This document shows positions 63,535 through 64,000 of a DNA stretch of 64,000 bases, in pieces (position 1 is the stretch's first letter; each line of letters begins with the position of its first letter). A model generated the notes under the pieces. The model saw only the letters and a program-made list of their open reading frames with translations, did no database searches and was not told the origin of the DNA. This stretch comes from Azospirillum sp. SYSU D00513 (GTDB taxonomy: Bacteria; Pseudomonadota; Alphaproteobacteria; Azospirillales; Azospirillaceae): contig NZ_JAFIQV010000012.1 of assembly GCF_017356015.1 (NCBI RefSeq), positions 1 through 64,000 on the forward strand, in the 5' to 3' direction. The position numbers were made by a program, and so were the translations under genes.

Positions 63535-64000
63535 TTACACCCCGGCGGGCCGCGGCGGGACCGCACGGCTGGGCCGGGGGACGAGGCGGAGCAGGACCCA
63601 GCCGGCGATGCCCGAGACGATGGACCCGCACAGCACCCCGACCTTCACCGCGTCGGAGAGTTCAGGCTGCTGCGGGAAGGCCAGCCCGCCGATGAAGAGG
63701 CTCATGGTGAAGCCGATGCCGCAGAGCAGCGCCGTTCCATAGAGCTGCATCATGGAGGCGCCGGCCGGCGTGTCGGCCCAGCCCATCCTGATGGTCACCC
63801 AGGCCGTGCCGAAGACACCGATTTGCTTGCCGATGAACAGGCCGAGCGCGATGCCCAGCGGCACCGGGCCGGTGACGGCGGCGGCGTCCATCCCGGCGAA
63901 GGACACGCCGGCGTTGGCGAAGCCGAAGATCGGCACGATCAGGAAGGCCACCCAGCCGTGGATCGCGTGTTCCAGCCGGTGCAGGGGCGATTCGAGATCG
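63535..64000 (-). CDS. nhaA: Na+/H+ antiporter NhaA, C-terminal part (cut by the window edge)
   Basis: About 154 residues are visible and the frame continues past 64000. [31 protein letters not shown] and [19 protein letters not shown] are the family-defining late helices, and [26 protein letters not shown] follows. The product exchanges sodium for protons at the inner membrane. The stop is 69 bp before the arsH start, so the two are probably in one transcript. Confidence 0.92.
   Translation of the reverse strand, partial: DLESPLHRLEHAIHGWVAFLIVPIFGFANAGVSFAGMDAAAVTGPVPLGIALGLFIGKQIGVFGTAWVTIRMGWADTPAGASMMQLYGTALLCGIGFTMSLFIGGLAFPQQPELSDAVKVGVLCGSIVSGIAGWVLLRLVPRPSRAVPPRPAGV

Overview
The window comes from a high-GC alphaproteobacterium, most likely Rhodospirillales and Azospirillum-like. 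This rests on gene content and synteny, not on a database match. Supporting signs are an aa3 oxidase operon with a CoxF-like small subunit, an APH-fold homoserine kinase next to rnhA and ispH, rluD next to rpoH, two-subunit GcvP, an EcfG-type stress promoter and a cyclic-glucan-type GH17-GT2 enzyme. It is chromosomal and mostly housekeeping. The accessory pieces are a group II intron end at the left edge, a ParE/RelE toxin-antitoxin pair, a Uma2 gene and a small-protein/metal-sulfur region near 55-60 kb.

Layout. 0-3 kb: 3' end of a group II intron, then a membrane GH17-GT2 glucan synthase. 3-16 kb: HIT protein, CsbD-type stress genes, typA, and an outer-membrane assembly block (tamA, rhomboid, tamB) followed by a hydrolase and a Sel1-lytic transglycosylase. 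16.6-21.4 kb: an ECF sigma factor, a DUF1328 gene with a stress-type promoter, a low-complexity exported protein convergent with a YjbH-type outer-membrane protein, and an ACT-domain regulator. 21.5-24.5 kb: tldD and a DUF3422 protein. 24.9-31.2 kb: ctaC-ctaD-ctaB-coxF-ctaG-ctaE-DUF983-surf1. 31-36 kb: M32 carboxypeptidase, thrC, M16 peptidase, GNAT. 36-44 kb: yqgE, DsbD-type reductase, peroxiredoxin, toxin-antitoxin pair, rnhA-thrB-Uma2-ispH. 44.7-49.5 kb: a tandem glycine riboswitch and the gcvT-gcvH-gcvPA-gcvPB operon. 49.7-54.2 kb: a membrane protein, rpoH, rluD, L-threonine aldolase and tRNA-Glu(CUC). 54-60 kb: an orphan CheC, DUF1244, a DUF2478-DUF364 fusion downstream of a TusA-like gene, an SDR with a membrane tail, and several small proteins including a tandem pair with a four-cysteine motif. 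60-64 kb: a secreted beta-propeller coupled to an MxaD-like protein, a HAD phosphatase, arsH and the 3' part of nhaA.

Functional themes are cytochrome oxidase biogenesis, glycine/threonine metabolism (thrB, thrC, ltaE, glycine cleavage with its riboswitch, an ACT regulator), envelope assembly, and stress functions (rpoH, ECF sigma, CsbD, DUF1328, peroxiredoxin, DsbD). The least understood parts are the TusA / DUF2478-DUF364 pair, the paired cysteine-motif proteins, and the beta-propeller/MxaD-like pair. I see no CRISPR array, prophage, complete insertion sequence or rRNA gene.
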